Assembly: GCA_037043455.1 (NCBI GenBank)
Contig: JAWPHD010000136.1
Coordinates: 124,001-188,000 of the forward strand
Origin: Cyrtodaria siliqua
Lineage: Eukaryota > Mollusca > Bivalvia > Adapedonta > Hiatellidae
Direction: 5' to 3'
DNA length: 64,000 nucleotides
A program made the position numbers and the translations under genes. The notes beneath the pieces are model-generated. The model ran no database searches. It saw nothing but the letters and a program-made list of their open reading frames with translations, and was not told the DNA's origin. Each line of letters starts with the position of its first letter. Positions within the stretch are counted from its first letter, which is position 1. Positions 10,259-20,694 of this stretch are shown in pieces.

Positions 10259-11334
10259 TTACTGGTCCTTCGGGATGGTTACTTACTGGTCCTTCGGGAT
10301 GGTTATTTACTGGTCCTTTGGGATGGTTACTTACTGGTCCTTTGGGATGGTTACTTACTGGTCAGTTGGTGTGGTTACTTACTGGTCCTTTGGGATGGTT
10401 ACTTACTGGTCAGTTGGTGTGGTTACTTACTGGACCTTTGGGATGGTTACTTACTGGTCCTTTGGGATGGTTACTTACTGGTCCTTTGGGATGAATACTT
10501 TCTGGTCCTTTGGGATGGTTACTTACTGGTCCTTTGGGATGAAATACTTACTGGTCCTTTGGGATGGTTACTTACTGGTCCTTTGGGATGAATACTTACT
10601 GGTCCTTTGGGATGGTTACTTACTGGTCCTTTGGGATAAATACTTACTGCTCCTTTGGGATGTTTACTTGCTGGTCCTTTGGGATGAATACTTACTGGTC
10701 CTTTGGATTGATTACTTACTGGTCCTTTGGGATGAATACTTACTGGTCCTTTGGGATGGTTATTTACTGGTCCTTTGGGATGATTACTTACTGGTCCTTC
10801 GGGATTGATTACTTACTGGTCCTTCGGGATGGTTACTTACTGGTCCTTCGGGATGGTTACTTACTGGTCCTTTGGGATGGTTACTTACTGGTCAGTTTGG
10901 ATGGTTACTTACTGGTCCTTTGGGATTGTTACTTACTGGTCCTTTGGGATGAATACTTACTGGTCCTTTGGGATGGTTACTTACTGGTCCTTTGGGATGA
11001 ATACTTACTGGTCCTTTGGGATGGTTACTTACTGGTCCTTTGGGATGAATACTTACTGGTCCTTTGGGATGATTACTTACTGGTCCGTTAGGATGAATAC
11101 TTACTGGTCTTTTGGGATGGTTACTTGCTGGTCCTTTGGGATGAATACTTACTTGTCCTTTGGGATTTTTACTTACTGGTCCTTTGGGATGGTTACTTAC
11201 TGGTCCTTTGGGATGATTACTTACTGGTCCTTTGGGATGGTTACTTACTGGTCCTTTAGATTGATTACTTACTGGTCCTTTGGGATGGTTACTTACTGGT
11301 CCTTTGGGATGGTTACTTACTGGTCCTTTGGAAT
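10259..11334. repeat. 24 bp minisatellite, right part (about 45 units)
   Basis: This continues the array at 8282-9606. A run of variant units at about 10700-10850 repeats the variant order found just before and just after the MITE (TTGATTAC, GAATAC, GGTTATTT, GATTAC, then CTTCGGGATTGATTAC and two CTTCGGG units). This shows a block duplication within the array and supplies an unoccupied copy of the MITE target at 10796-10832. Open frames on both strands here, including 10892-11350 (-) with a PKGPVSNH repeat, are by-products of the unit length. The array ends at GGAATCGTCGG. Confidence 0.95.
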
Positions 11335-11890
11335 CGTCGGGCCTAACCACTGTGACCTTAAAGCAGAATATCGCTTAAACCGGTTTTAGGGGATGTGATA
11401 TGTGTTTGCGCTTTATATTACCACCCATGAACAGACTCAATAAAACCGAGCCTTCTATCGTTCTCTCTTTTGTTTGTATTCGTTGCTTTCTAGAGATGAC
11501 TTTTTAGTATTTATGTATCATATAACGGAGTAAGACCAAAACCATGTGAAGTATTTTTAATTTCATTTAATCATGCGCAGTCAACCCGCATCACTTGTGA
11601 CACAAGTGTTACAATACCGATGCATTAACTTGAGTGTGATGATATATAACTCGTTTACATGTGAGAGTAATTGGAAATTTGAAACACAACACGCGTAAAT
11701 AAGTAAGAAAAAGTAGTAAAAATAACATAATTAAATTTAATCATAATACACCCGCACTATATATCCTAGTTTAAAATATCTTGTTATATTCAACGATATT
11801 TCACTGTAATTTTTGCAACGTTTGGACAGGCAAGGCAATGCGAAAGATTTCAGTTGTCTGCACTATTTTCGCGTTTTCGGGTATAAGAAT
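11335..11890. other. Unassigned non-coding sequence
   Basis: Contains a short piece of the 53390-type dispersed repeat at about 11428-11470 (CATGAACAGACTCAATAAAACC). No gene is seen. Confidence 0.5.
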
Positions 11891-12056
11891 AGAAATAGAA
11901 CATCGTTTACGGCGAATTATCGTGTAATATATCACGGCTTGTCGTTCAATTGTAAACAATAAATTCACTAGCACTTCGGGCTCGTGAAATTATTGTAATT
12001 GAACTCCAAACCGTGATATATTAAAAGATAATTCACCGTAAACGATGTTATATTTC
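11891..12056. repeat. Hairpin (foldback) element
   Basis: The left arm at 11892-11965 (AAATAGAACATCGTTTACGG...AATATATCACGG) pairs with the right arm at about 11985-12055 (...CCGTGATATATT...CCGTAAACGATGTTATATTT). The tip reads CTAGCACTTCGGGCTCGTG. The layout matches the hairpins at 738-886, 46921-47066 and 61774-61915, but the arm sequence is different. No coding capacity. Confidence 0.85.
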
Positions 12057-13504
12057 TTAATGTAAACTATATTAAACATTAAAGATACTCCGCTTCGCAA
12101 ACAGATGAAAATGGCGAATCTCGCGGTCTTCTTAAGTCGAGAAGTTGGTTATTAACGAAGTGACAAACTCTGTTTTTAAAATGCATATTTGGGGAAAAAG
12201 AAAATATGGTTTATAATAAATATTGTACGATCATAAATGCAAAATTGTTTCACTTGGTCCCATTATAGTTGTTTAATATGCGTTTGTTTATCCTCGCTAT
12301 ATTGCACTTTAGCCAGCAGTTCTCAGTTTTAAGCCTCACCCGAAGGATCGTTAAAGTGTGCAATTTTGTTTAAGCATTTTCTGAATTAATTCAAATTCGA
12401 TCCTGGCTAGAACGCACTACCCCGGATTATTTAACCGAGGTGCTATTACACCACGGCCCCCACCTATTATTTAACAATCTACAAATGCCTTGTTTCAATG
12501 TTTTACACAATATAATCTACATACAATATTATAACATTTTTAAATAAATAAACAGTTACCAAGACTACCATCAAGAACCATTATATAGATATAATTGAGT
12601 AATATGTGTTAATATTCATTCTAACAGTAGTACCAATTTATTTTCATCATGTGAGACTAACCCGCCTTATAATAAGTGTTGTCAATTGTGTCAAATGCAG
12701 TACAACACAGATACATTTACGTAAGTGGGATTTGATATAACTCGTGTAAATGTACGATTAGTTGGACATTTGAAACATTTGTTGGAAATAAAACATGGGT
12801 AACAACGTAAGAAATAGCAATAAACCTAACATAATTCAGTTTAATTTAAAATATATTGTATGGTTGGGCGAGAGAACTGAAGAAAAAACACCCAGAGAGG
12901 GTCTGCACCCACTCCGTATCGTCAATATATAAAAATGTCTTAACATCAAAGGTCATTCAATTTTGTGTACGGATGGCGGGAGGTGTACAGTACTAATAAT
13001 GGGTGGTCTGCCTCCACCACAAAAAAAATCGACCGTCATATATAACCTTCCATGTGTTGAAAATGACGTATAACACATACAAAACAAAAAAAAACTTTAT
13101 TGATTAATTGATCTTACGCCAGTACTAAGAGGTCTCCGCCTTATTGTTGATGTCGGAGTATATTGGCATTATTCAGCTGCCAAAGAAGGCAGCTGACCCT
13201 TATATAGCTTTTATATCTGTCTATGGTTAACAGACTGTGACTCAAGTAAGTATCGATAAGCATGATTTACAACTTGAATTCCTAGAGAACTCGTCTGAAC
13301 AAAACACATATTTTGTAATGTAGAAAAGTTACTATTTCACTTGCTAAAATGACGTTTTCGTAAACCAGTCTACCGAATGTAGCATGAATATAAGCGAAGA
13401 AACATTCAGAAGCCTCGTCGTGTTAGTGCCGAGGAAGATTGGGTTCAAGACTGCTGATTTCCTTCTTTCATTTTTTTTTTTAAATTTATTATGGTTTTCA
13501 TTAT
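12057..13504. other. Unassigned sequence with a minor inverted repeat
   Basis: A small inverted repeat (ATTGCACTTTAG at about 12301, TAAAGTGTGCAAT at about 12351) encloses about 40 bp. A tRNA-like phrase on the minus strand near 12410-12470 is too poor to call. A SINE-like tail is listed at 12950-13078. No gene is seen. Confidence 0.45.
12950..13078 (+). mobile_element. Possible SINE 3' region
   Basis: The phrase CATATATAACCTTCCATGTGTTG followed by ATGACGTATAACACATAC resembles the 3' conserved block of the SINEs at 44829-45069 and 54290-54390 (CATAT.ACC...TGTTGGTGCG...AAAAC). No tRNA head is visible, so the call is tentative. Confidence 0.3.
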
Positions 13505-13949
13505 TGTTAATGGTAAGGTAGCAACAGTTTCTTTACATTTTTCTCTTTGATAACGCAATCTTATAATTACACATGGTAACAGTGAACAGTTTATGTGTGT
13601 TGTAATGTACACTCTAACGCATACGTATCCCTTTAATACATGTGAACAATTGTATTTCTGTGCTGATGTGTACTTCTATCACGTCGTGTTACAAGGGTGA
13701 TGTAAGGCATGTCAAGGTACTTGAACAGAAAGAAGCGAGGTCGCCCACATTGATTTAAAACGCTAGGTAGGAAAAACTGATGGTAAAATCGGGAAGAATG
13801 TAAGAAAAAACGGTCGTGGCATGTTCATGTCTCCGTGACAACATTAATTTTTGTCAATATTGTTTTAACACCCGTGACTTTATATATATTATTATGTTAA
13901 CTTCGTGTCTCTCGGCAGCTATTTTACGCTTGCGTAAAACCTTGCTTGT
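13505..13949 (+). repeat. Dispersed repeat of unknown family, copy 2
   Basis: Partner of 6800-7267, same orientation, about 6.7 kb away. It ends at the same phrase (GCTTGCGTAAAACCTTGCTTG). No coding capacity. Confidence 0.75.
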
Positions 13950-15123
13950 GTGAACTTGTATTGATTCAAATTACTCCTAGGTACAAATATATAAGTTTAT
14001 TTCATGATAAGCACTGGATTTTAGTTATGAAAGATAAGAGGTATTTCATACGTGTGAAATATCGAGTTGTTTTCACTGACGGAACTACTTTTAATTGTAC
14101 AACCAACACAAATGCACAGAAAAACGATTCGCAAGATATTCCTACGCAAATGTAAACATGTCAAAAGAAAAACACTGCGAATTGTACATTCTATTCAAAC
14201 AATGATGTGAAATGGATTTTAAAAGTTAACAGGAAATTTTGATTGACAACTGGCGTACGGATATGTGTACAGGACTGATACGTCGGGGATTCAAGCCCTT
14301 GCCGGGCCAAACAAACAATATATAAAAAATGTTTTTGCAGCTACCTTGCTTGATGTTCAGTATGAAAAAGGTAGTGCTAAGAATATTCGAGCCGGTATTA
14401 ATTTAATCTGACTAGACTTGTATTATGACTTGAGGTAACTGTTGTTGTTGTTGTTATTTTTCTCAATAAACCGGTGCGTTTAATGTCTCACGTGTACTTA
14501 TGTCTGTAAAGGCACCACTTTCTAGTATATATAGGCATCTCTGAAGCACTATGGCAATATGTTTCTTTCAGCATCGTATGTCTACATCGTTAACTGTTAG
14601 TCTTGATTATCTTCGACGCTTGATTGTAAATACAAACGTCATAACCGTTTGTGCAAAAACAAAATGAAACCGGAAACATGTGTCTGTAATTACAATTTTT
14701 TATTTATAGTATGTTTAACCATGCACACTTAGTTTGTCGATATAGTGATGAAGTTTCTCTCTTTATGTATTGCTTTAGCGTCTTTCTGTCGTTCTGTATA
14801 TTTTCGATACTGTATCAGCCAATCATAAACGATACCAAAATCTCGGCAAACGTCAAATGTTTTTTAGAAGAACTGTTCTAGACGTTTGTTTTAAATACAA
14901 GCAAGCGTCGCAGATGATATAGACTACGTCGACTGTATGTCACTGACCGACCGGAAAAAGTGATTACATTTGCTGTAACAGGACTAAAAAATACAAAGTC
15001 TGAAGAAATACACACAAAATACTGTTCGAAATATTTACAAATCCTTTATACAATCACACTCTCATTGACGACTTCATCTGACACATTGTTTTTAATATTG
15101 TATGCTAAACGTTTAGATTAAAC
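13950..15123. other. Unassigned non-coding sequence
   Basis: A (GTT)n run is at about 14442-14455. A B-box-like phrase near 14280-14312 (GGGGATTCAAGCCC) has no A-box partner. A 69-codon frame at 13946-14155 (+) has no domain. No gene is seen. Confidence 0.5.
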
Positions 15124-15308
15124 TTATTTATTTTACAACGATTGTAACGAAAGCTCTATGAACTTATTTGAATCACTCTCGATGTCTTCCTGGGTAGAAC
15201 CAATACTAAGCAATGCAGATAAAGTGTCCTGTTCGTGGACACAACGCATATGGCAATGGCGGGAATCGAACCCACGACTTTTGGATCATGGGTCCAACGC
15301 TCTACCAT
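15124..15308 (-). mobile_element. 5'-truncated tRNA-derived SINE (same family as 58321-58527)
   Basis: On the minus strand it begins with a broken A-box (TGGTAGAGCG), carries a B-box (GTCGTGGGTTCGATTCC), and then a body shared with the full copy at 58321-58527: CATTGCTTAGTA.TGGTTCT, ACCCAGGAAG.CATCGAGAGT and a TGTAAAATAAATA tail. The tRNA-like stem-loop has anticodon CAT, but position 33 is C instead of U and the acceptor stem is missing, so it is not a functional tRNA. Confidence 0.82.
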
Positions 15309-15397
15309 TTATTTTTAATTGAAATTTTCGTTTCCAATGTTTTATCAAGGATATATTATTGATGCACGCAAACGTTTTTGTGAAATGTTGCGTAAAT
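15309..15397. other. Short spacer
   Basis: An AT-rich spacer between the SINE and the 33 bp minisatellite. Nothing is recognised in it. Confidence 0.5.
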
Positions 15398-15785
15398 ATC
15401 TCGTCTAAATCACTTGTGTTGAAGGTTTTTATCTCGTCTAAATCACTTGTGTTGAAGGTTTTTATCTCGTCTAAATCACTTGTGTTGAAGGTTTTTATCT
15501 CGTCTAAATCACTTGTGTTGAAGGTTTTTTATCTCGTCTAAATCACTTGTGTTGAAGGTTTATATCTCGTCTAAATCACTTGTGTTGACGGTTTTTATCT
15601 CGTCTAAATCACTTGTGTTGAAGGTTTTTATCTCGTCTAAATCACTTGTGTTGAAGGTTTTTATCTCGTCTAAATCACTTGTGTTGAAGGTTTTTATCTC
15701 GTCTAAATCACTTGTGTTGAAGGTTTTTATCTCGTCTAAATCACTTGTGTTGAAGGTTTTTATCTCTTCTAAATCGCATGTGTTG
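15398..15785. repeat. 33 bp minisatellite, 11.7 copies
   Basis: The unit is ATCTCGTCTAAATCACTT followed by GTGTTGAAGGTTTTT. Eleven full units and a 24-base partial unit fill the interval, with one extra T near 15530 that shifts the frame. Units are almost identical, and the last is the most divergent (TCTTCT, CGCATG). Open frames on both strands (ISSKSLVLKVF and NTSDLDEIKTF repeats) are artefacts of a unit divisible by three. Confidence 0.95.
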
Positions 15786-16176
15786 TATCCTATGATGTTC
15801 TTCAACAGGTGACCGCCCAACTAGTTTAAAACATAACAATTTGACGGACAGAAGGACAAATATCAAAAATACACCTTCCTTGCTTATACTGGAAGTATTG
15901 TGTTATTGTAATACGATGTCAAAGAGAAATGTCTTCGTTACAATCTCTTCATATTATATGTCATCCTAGTTGTACAATATAATAATTTTGATAATAAGTA
16001 TAATTTAATTAAGGTAAATACATTGCATGTGATTGTTTGTTGTCGAAACTGTATGTTAGCTATGCTTGTTTAAGTTGTAATATGCTTGTTTAAGTTGTAA
16101 TTATATTTGAGTATAAATGTACAATAGTGTATCATCAGTTGGTATTGCAACTTTATAGTTTTAATATGGAAATGTT
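15786..16176. other. Unassigned non-coding sequence
   Basis: Apart from a short direct repeat (ATGCTTGTTTAAGTTGTAAT, about 16062-16101) nothing is recognised. Confidence 0.5.
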
Positions 16177-16273
16177 CCTATTTATTCCCCACTTCCCGAA
16201 ATGTGTGTGTGTATGTGTGTGTGTGTGTGTGTGTTGGTGGGGGGTTCCTATTTATTCCCCCGCTTCCCGAATG
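16177..16273. repeat. (GT)n microsatellite inside a 29 bp direct repeat
   Basis: A (GT)n run at 16202-16234 is flanked by two copies of TTCCTATTTATTCCCC.CTTCCCGAA.TG (16177-16205 and about 16246-16273). This suggests slippage or a local duplication around the microsatellite. Confidence 0.8.
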
Positions 16274-16762
16274 TCGGTCTGTCCGTCGGTCGGTCAGTCC
16301 ATCACGAATTCTTCGCGATAACTCAAGAACGGCTGGCACTACAAACTTGAAACTCGACAGGAATGTTTGTGTTATGGTGTAGTTGTGCACCTCCCCTTTT
16401 GGGTAGATTCGCGTAAGAAATGTGGTTGCCATGGTAACAAAACTTGTAAAAAATCACTAAAGATCGCTTGTCTTCGCACTAACTCAAGAACAGCTGGCAC
16501 TACAAACCCGAAACTCGGCAGGAATGTTTGTCTCGTGGTCTAGTTGTGCACCTTCCCCTTTGGGTAGATTCACATAAGAAATGTGGTTGCCGTGGTAAAA
16601 AAAACTTGTAAAAAATCACTAAAAACCGCTTGTCTTCGTGATAACTCAAGAACAGCTAGCACTACAAATGTCAAACTTGGCAAGAATGTTTGCCTTTTGG
16701 GTAGATTCGCATTAGAAATGTGGTTGCCATGGTAACAAAACTTATTAAAAAAAATCACTAAA
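16274..16762. repeat. Degenerate ~160 bp tandem repeat, 3 units
   Basis: The phrase ACTCAAGAACRGCTRGCACT recurs at about 16321, 16481 and 16644, with AGAAATGTGGTTGCC and AAAAAATCACTAAA in each unit. A worn fourth relative lies at about 17304-17365. It follows a (CCGT/CGGT)n-like head at 16272-16300, a layout also seen at 57830-57860 and 62850-62870. Non-coding. Confidence 0.8.
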
Positions 16763-17639
16763 AATTGCTTGTTTAATTTTTTTTATTTTTTTTTATTTTC
16801 CCCATTGTTGGATCAGTTTTACATAGAGTTATAGGGAAGAACTTCAAAAATCTTCTCTGAAACTACAAGAGATAAAGGTTTAAAATTATTTAATATCAGC
16901 TTTTGGATACTCTACCAAGTTTGTTGAAATTGTGAACCTGGGATCAAATGTGGGCCCCGCCCCGGGGGTAGCCAGTAGAGCGATACAGGCCCTCTTGGGC
17001 CTCTTGTTTTTAATATACAAGTAGGTTGTAATGTTTCTATATTTAAACCTAAATATCAATATTAATTTAAAATTATTTTTTAAATCACCTCCTTTTATTG
17101 AATGAATATTAAGATTAAATGTCATTCTAATTAAAAAAAAAAATACATTTATGATTTATTTGCCTCTTTAAACACAAACTATTAAATAATTTTGACATAT
17201 GGGATGAAGAATATGAAAATTAAGCAACCCATGTGAAAGCTAAAGGTAAAATACCTACTTATATATAAGGATAACTGCCAATGATACACTATGTATATGT
17301 GAAAACTCACTAAAAATTGCTTGGCTTCCATAAATCAAAAACAGCTGGCACTCAAAACTTGTCAGTTATGTTTGTGTCATGGTTGTTGAAGGGGGGGCAT
17401 ATATGTTTTACAAACATCTCCTGTTATATAGCTAACGAATATTATAATAAATACTTGAGCTCTATTTCAGATCAAGGTCGTCAACAATTACGAAACCAGG
17501 ACTGGAATTCATAATACATACAGAATGAGGCTGGCAGTTAAGAATAACGAGCTGTAATTGAGAAGGAATCAAGAAAGATGACATAGCCTTCCTAAAAAAA
17601 TAGAGGAAAAGGAAATCGTAAAAATCGAGATATATATAA
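16763..17639. other. Decayed dispersed repeat and unassigned sequence
   Basis: 16797-17005 includes a phrase (CATAGAGTTATAGGG on the plus strand) whose reverse complement resembles the TAACTCTATGTA units at 56410-56720, so it is probably the same dispersed family. 17300-17370 holds the outlying ~160 bp unit. No gene is seen. Confidence 0.45.
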
Positions 17640-18199
17640 AAAAACGAACAGGAAAAGTAGCATTCAAGGACGACATTCAACCACAAACACACACAGAAAC
17701 AAAGAACGAATTTAAAGATGAATAAAAGGCAAGATAATACATCACAAACACAAAAGGGTTGACAATAGGGCTACCGCCTTGGAACGGTAAGTGGCAAAAG
17801 AGCCGCTGGGCAATTAAACCAGGTTCTAGGGTGTACCAAACTTCACTCTTACCCTACTGTCATCCCAGCAAACGTGAAACTGTAAATAAAGATAACCCCC
17901 CAGGTAATAATATCTAAAAAAAGAAGGCAGCATTAATAGGCAAAACACATAAATGATCATGTATATATAATATAAAAAAAGAAGCCTAGAAAGCCGCGAA
18001 GTAAGTACTCAGTGGCTTGGCAGAAAATAGAGCAACAAGAGAACAAACCGTTGAGTGTACGACAAGACAATATTAAAGACTAACATCAAACACTACCGTC
18101 CTATAAGGATTTAGGTAGACGTCATCATAGTTTCACATCTGTTCGGCTGATTAGCACAATCAAAAAGGAAAGCATAGTGGCGAACTGTAAATCGGTCAA

Positions 18200-19301
18200 C
18201 CACTAAACATGCAGCACGTTACAAAATGATAGGGTCATAACCTCTTTTGAAAATTGTTTAATAACAAGTTTAATAAAGATTGTATGAAAGTGATTATGAC
18301 CAAGGATCTTACAAAGTTTGTAAATCACATCACGATATAAGTCAGGTTGTGATAGTTCATGTCGCAGAAGAGTTCTTAAATTACTCCTATATTTCAAAAG
18401 TAGATTAGGGTTACGATAATAACATTTTGCAAAGGTTTTTCTAAGTTTATGGTAGCGGAAGTCCTGCTGGTGTAGCTTTTTATTTATACAAATATTACGA
18501 ATATTAAAGTCCTCAACACGACTACTAGCTCTAGAGAAACGAATAAGTTGAGAAACATAGACCCCATAAGAAGTAGCTCGGGGAACATCCCCATCTAAAT
18601 ACCAAAATTACAATCGTCTCTCTTGTCATAGATTTTACTAATCATTTCGCCATTCTCAATACAGATATGTAAACAAAAGAAGCGACAGTATCAAAAATGT
18701 TAGCATTGTCGAGTTGAAGTTCCTTAGGACCGATAGTATTAACCACAGTTGAAAAGAAAGGATTGTCAATGTTCAATATGACATCCAAATACTGGGAGGT
18801 GTCATTAATGGCTTCAATTACATATGGCTGAATATCGAATGAAAGACTCAACATAAAATCCCTAGTTCCACACTTGACGAAGATATTATCTAGAAGAAAA
18901 TTGAGTGTTTCACAAACACCTTGGTAAATCCACATAGTGTAATTGTCTAGACAGCCGTTAGTAAAAAACATGTAGTTTTTTCTCTAGCGAAATTTTATTC
19001 TCAATAAGAGCAATAAGCTTGCCTTTGATAAGGTGATATGGTAAGGTTCTATATGGTGTAGACATGACGTTTATTGCACATTTGATCAAAAACGTCTCCT
19101 GAATATTTAATAGACCAACAAAATTAATCCCAGAGTTTTCATAAGTTTTAGCACACTTTTGTTTAATGTGATAAGACAAGACGTTTGGAGATGTATGTGG
19201 TGGTACAGGCACTAGAAGTCGAAATAAAGCGGGCTTTATACGGCTTTATACGGCTTTATACGGATTTTATGAAATTTAGGAATCCAGTACATAGTTGGAA
19301 G
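18200..19301 (-). pseudogene. Reverse transcriptase of the Penelope-like relic, broken
   Basis: At 19301-19266 the frame reads LPTMYWIPKFHK, an RT finger motif comparable to the PK(I/V/F)HK motif of Penelope-like RTs. A frameshift follows, then NSGINF...TPYRTLPYHLIKGKL (about 19140-19000), LDNIFVKCGT, and RYLDDIL replaced by QYLDVILNID (Y at 18791-18789). The second catalytic aspartate is therefore valine. The segment between KCGT and RDFML, where the conserved GIPMGT-type palm motif should be, is deleted. The C-terminal part continues through GDVPRATSYGVYVSQLIRFSR (18600-18540 region) and HDLYRDVIYKL-like sequence to about 18203. It is certainly inactive. Confidence 0.75.
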
Positions 19302-19384
19302 TTTGCGTTGCTTTTCCCCAGCCTTGAAAGTAGTGCACATCATTATCATCAATTATATATGCAACCGCTTGAACAGTGACGTTA

Positions 19385-19612
19385 TTAAAAGTAGGACCTG
19401 ACTGACGAAAGTGTTGGAAATAGTTTTTTTTGTTTTAACTTTTTAGGATTACCTGCATTATATTTATGTTCACGAAATCGAACTTTTAAAGATCGACCTT
19501 TTGTCCAACATATTGTACACCACAACGTGGTGCATTTCAAGTCAAAAATAAATGACGTGAGATGTAATTCAATCAACATTTGAAGCCAGACACACATTAA
19601 ACAGTCTACCAT
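19385..19612 (-). pseudogene. GIY-YIG endonuclease fragment
   Basis: One frame carries TKGRSLKVRFREHKYN and NPKKLK. The neighbouring frame, just upstream, spells CGVQYVGQ. Together these are the YVG half of a GIY-YIG core followed by the conserved arginine helix (R..L..R...H), broken by a single-frame shift near 19510. The first GIY tyrosine region and the metal-binding glutamate region are not recognisable. It sits about 85 bp upstream of the RT finger motif on the same strand, much less than the usual spacing, so sequence has been lost between them. Confidence 0.65.
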
Positions 19613-20000
19613 TAACAGCTAATTTAATGGTGGATAAATAATTGCAAGAACTACACTTTTTAGAATTGCATGTATTAATAAGGTTTATATAGTATCAAAT
19701 TTAGATATAATTGTATATGTAGCTATAGTGTATGTCTGGCGCTTTATTTAATTATGGTAGAGCCTTTAAAACAAGTTAATGGTGAAGACTAAACACACTT
19801 ATATTTGGAATTGAGTAAGCCACATTTAGTAAGCCACATCAACCTCTGTCGGCTGATACACTTTCCAATTGTCAAGGTCATACAGATAGCATAAACAAGA
19901 CAAGTACTCAGTGGAAAACGTCGACGTGATATACATGGGCATTGTATAAAGGAGCATCAATGGACGTTATTATGGAATGTGAAGACTGGACTTATAATAT
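19613..20000. other. Unassigned non-coding sequence
   Basis: No gene or repeat is recognised. It lies upstream of the Penelope-like relic and may hold decayed 5' sequence of that element. Confidence 0.45.
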
Positions 20001-20219
20001 GAATGAATGAATGGTATTTTACGGCAAGTCGACACATAAATAGGTTATTGTGCGCAAAACCTAATGGAAAATGTATAAAGATAAAAAATATTTACAAATA
20101 AGGGATGATAAGGTAGTAATATAAACTATATATGTAAATCAACAAATGCCCGTCAATGGGTATATAAACAAGTAAATATATATAAGACCATATTATAATG
20201 ATTTATATAGTCCGATTTC
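20001..20219 (-). mobile_element. LINE 3' UTR copy (same family as 62978-64000)
   Basis: On the plus strand it starts with (GAAT)n and then GGTRTTTTACGGCARGTCGACACATAAATA, AAATAAGGGATGAT, ATATGTAAATCAACAAATGCCCGTCAA and TTATATAGTC.GATTTC, the same order as 62978-63240. So the element is inserted in minus orientation with an (ATTC)n tail and is truncated inside the 3' UTR. Confidence 0.85.
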
Positions 20220-20242
20220 GGTTGCCGTGGTTGTTTCAAAAT

Positions 20243-20694
20243 GTAATGAAACAACCATTACCATTAGTTTAAAAATGCTTTCCCAACAAGGTGATAAAAA
20301 CAACCATAAAATACACCTAGTTTATAAATGCATACCCAGCGAGCTGCCGGATAAAAACAACCATTAGATAAACCTTGTTTATAAATGTTTTTCCAGCGAG
20401 ATGCCGGATAAAAACAACCATAAGAGAGACCTAGTTTATAAATGCTTACCCAGCGAGTTGCCGGATAAACAACCATAAGAGAGAACTAGTTTATAAATGC
20501 TTACCCAGCGAGTTGCCGGATAAACAACCATAAGAGAGACCTAGTTTATAAATGCTTTCCCAGAGAGCTGCTGGATAAACACAACCATAACAGATACCTA
20601 GTTTATAAATACTTTCCCAGCGAGCTGCTGGATAAAAAACTACATAACAGAGACCTAGATTATAAATGCTTTCCCAGCGAGCTGCTGGACATTA
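20243..20694. repeat. ~57 bp tandem repeat, 8 units
   Basis: The unit contains ACAACCATAAGAGAGACCTAG, TTTATAAATGCTT and CCCAGCGAGCTGCCGGATAA. The CCAGCGAG-type phrase recurs at about 20283, 20337, 20393, 20450, 20506, 20560, 20618 and 20676. The outer units are more diverged than the central ones. It starts immediately after the truncated LINE copy. Confidence 0.9.

Larger units (their letters stand above)
17640..19612 (-). mobile_element. Penelope-like retroelement relic (GIY-YIG upstream of RT)
   Basis: This is the longest copy in the window of a retroelement family found about nine times. Reading the minus strand from 19612 down, the order is a GIY-YIG endonuclease fragment, RT finger motif, RT palm, RT thumb/C-terminus, then a 3' UTR ending near 17640. 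A nuclease located before the RT fits the permuted Penelope-like group described as Naiads, not the classic Penelope order with the nuclease at the C-terminus. That placement is my inference, because frameshifts and a likely deletion separate the parts. Other copies are 2990-3262, 21955-22195 with 22500-22782, 28200-28995, 36224-37150, 44090-44340, 47735-48640, 56725-56935 and 57990-58085. Confidence 0.68.

Noticed and set aside
8352..11389. Long open frames (111-287 codons) with YWSFGMVT-type repeats as genes
   Set aside because: They coincide exactly with a 24 bp minisatellite, several overlap in different frames, and the opposite strand is open too. There is no unique coding flank or signal peptide.
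12400..12475. A tRNA-like fold on the minus strand
   Set aside because: Anticodon loop length and T-arm are wrong and the B-box is poor.
15240..15308. A tRNA-Met(CAT) gene on the minus strand
   Set aside because: The acceptor stem is absent, position 33 is not U, and the SINE body follows directly.
15359..15820. ISSKSLVLKVF and NTSDLDEIKTF repeat proteins
   Set aside because: Both strands are open because the tandem unit is 33 bp; a single extra T breaks the plus frame.
16127..16321. Frame with a (CV)n run
   Set aside because: It is the translation of a (GT)n microsatellite.
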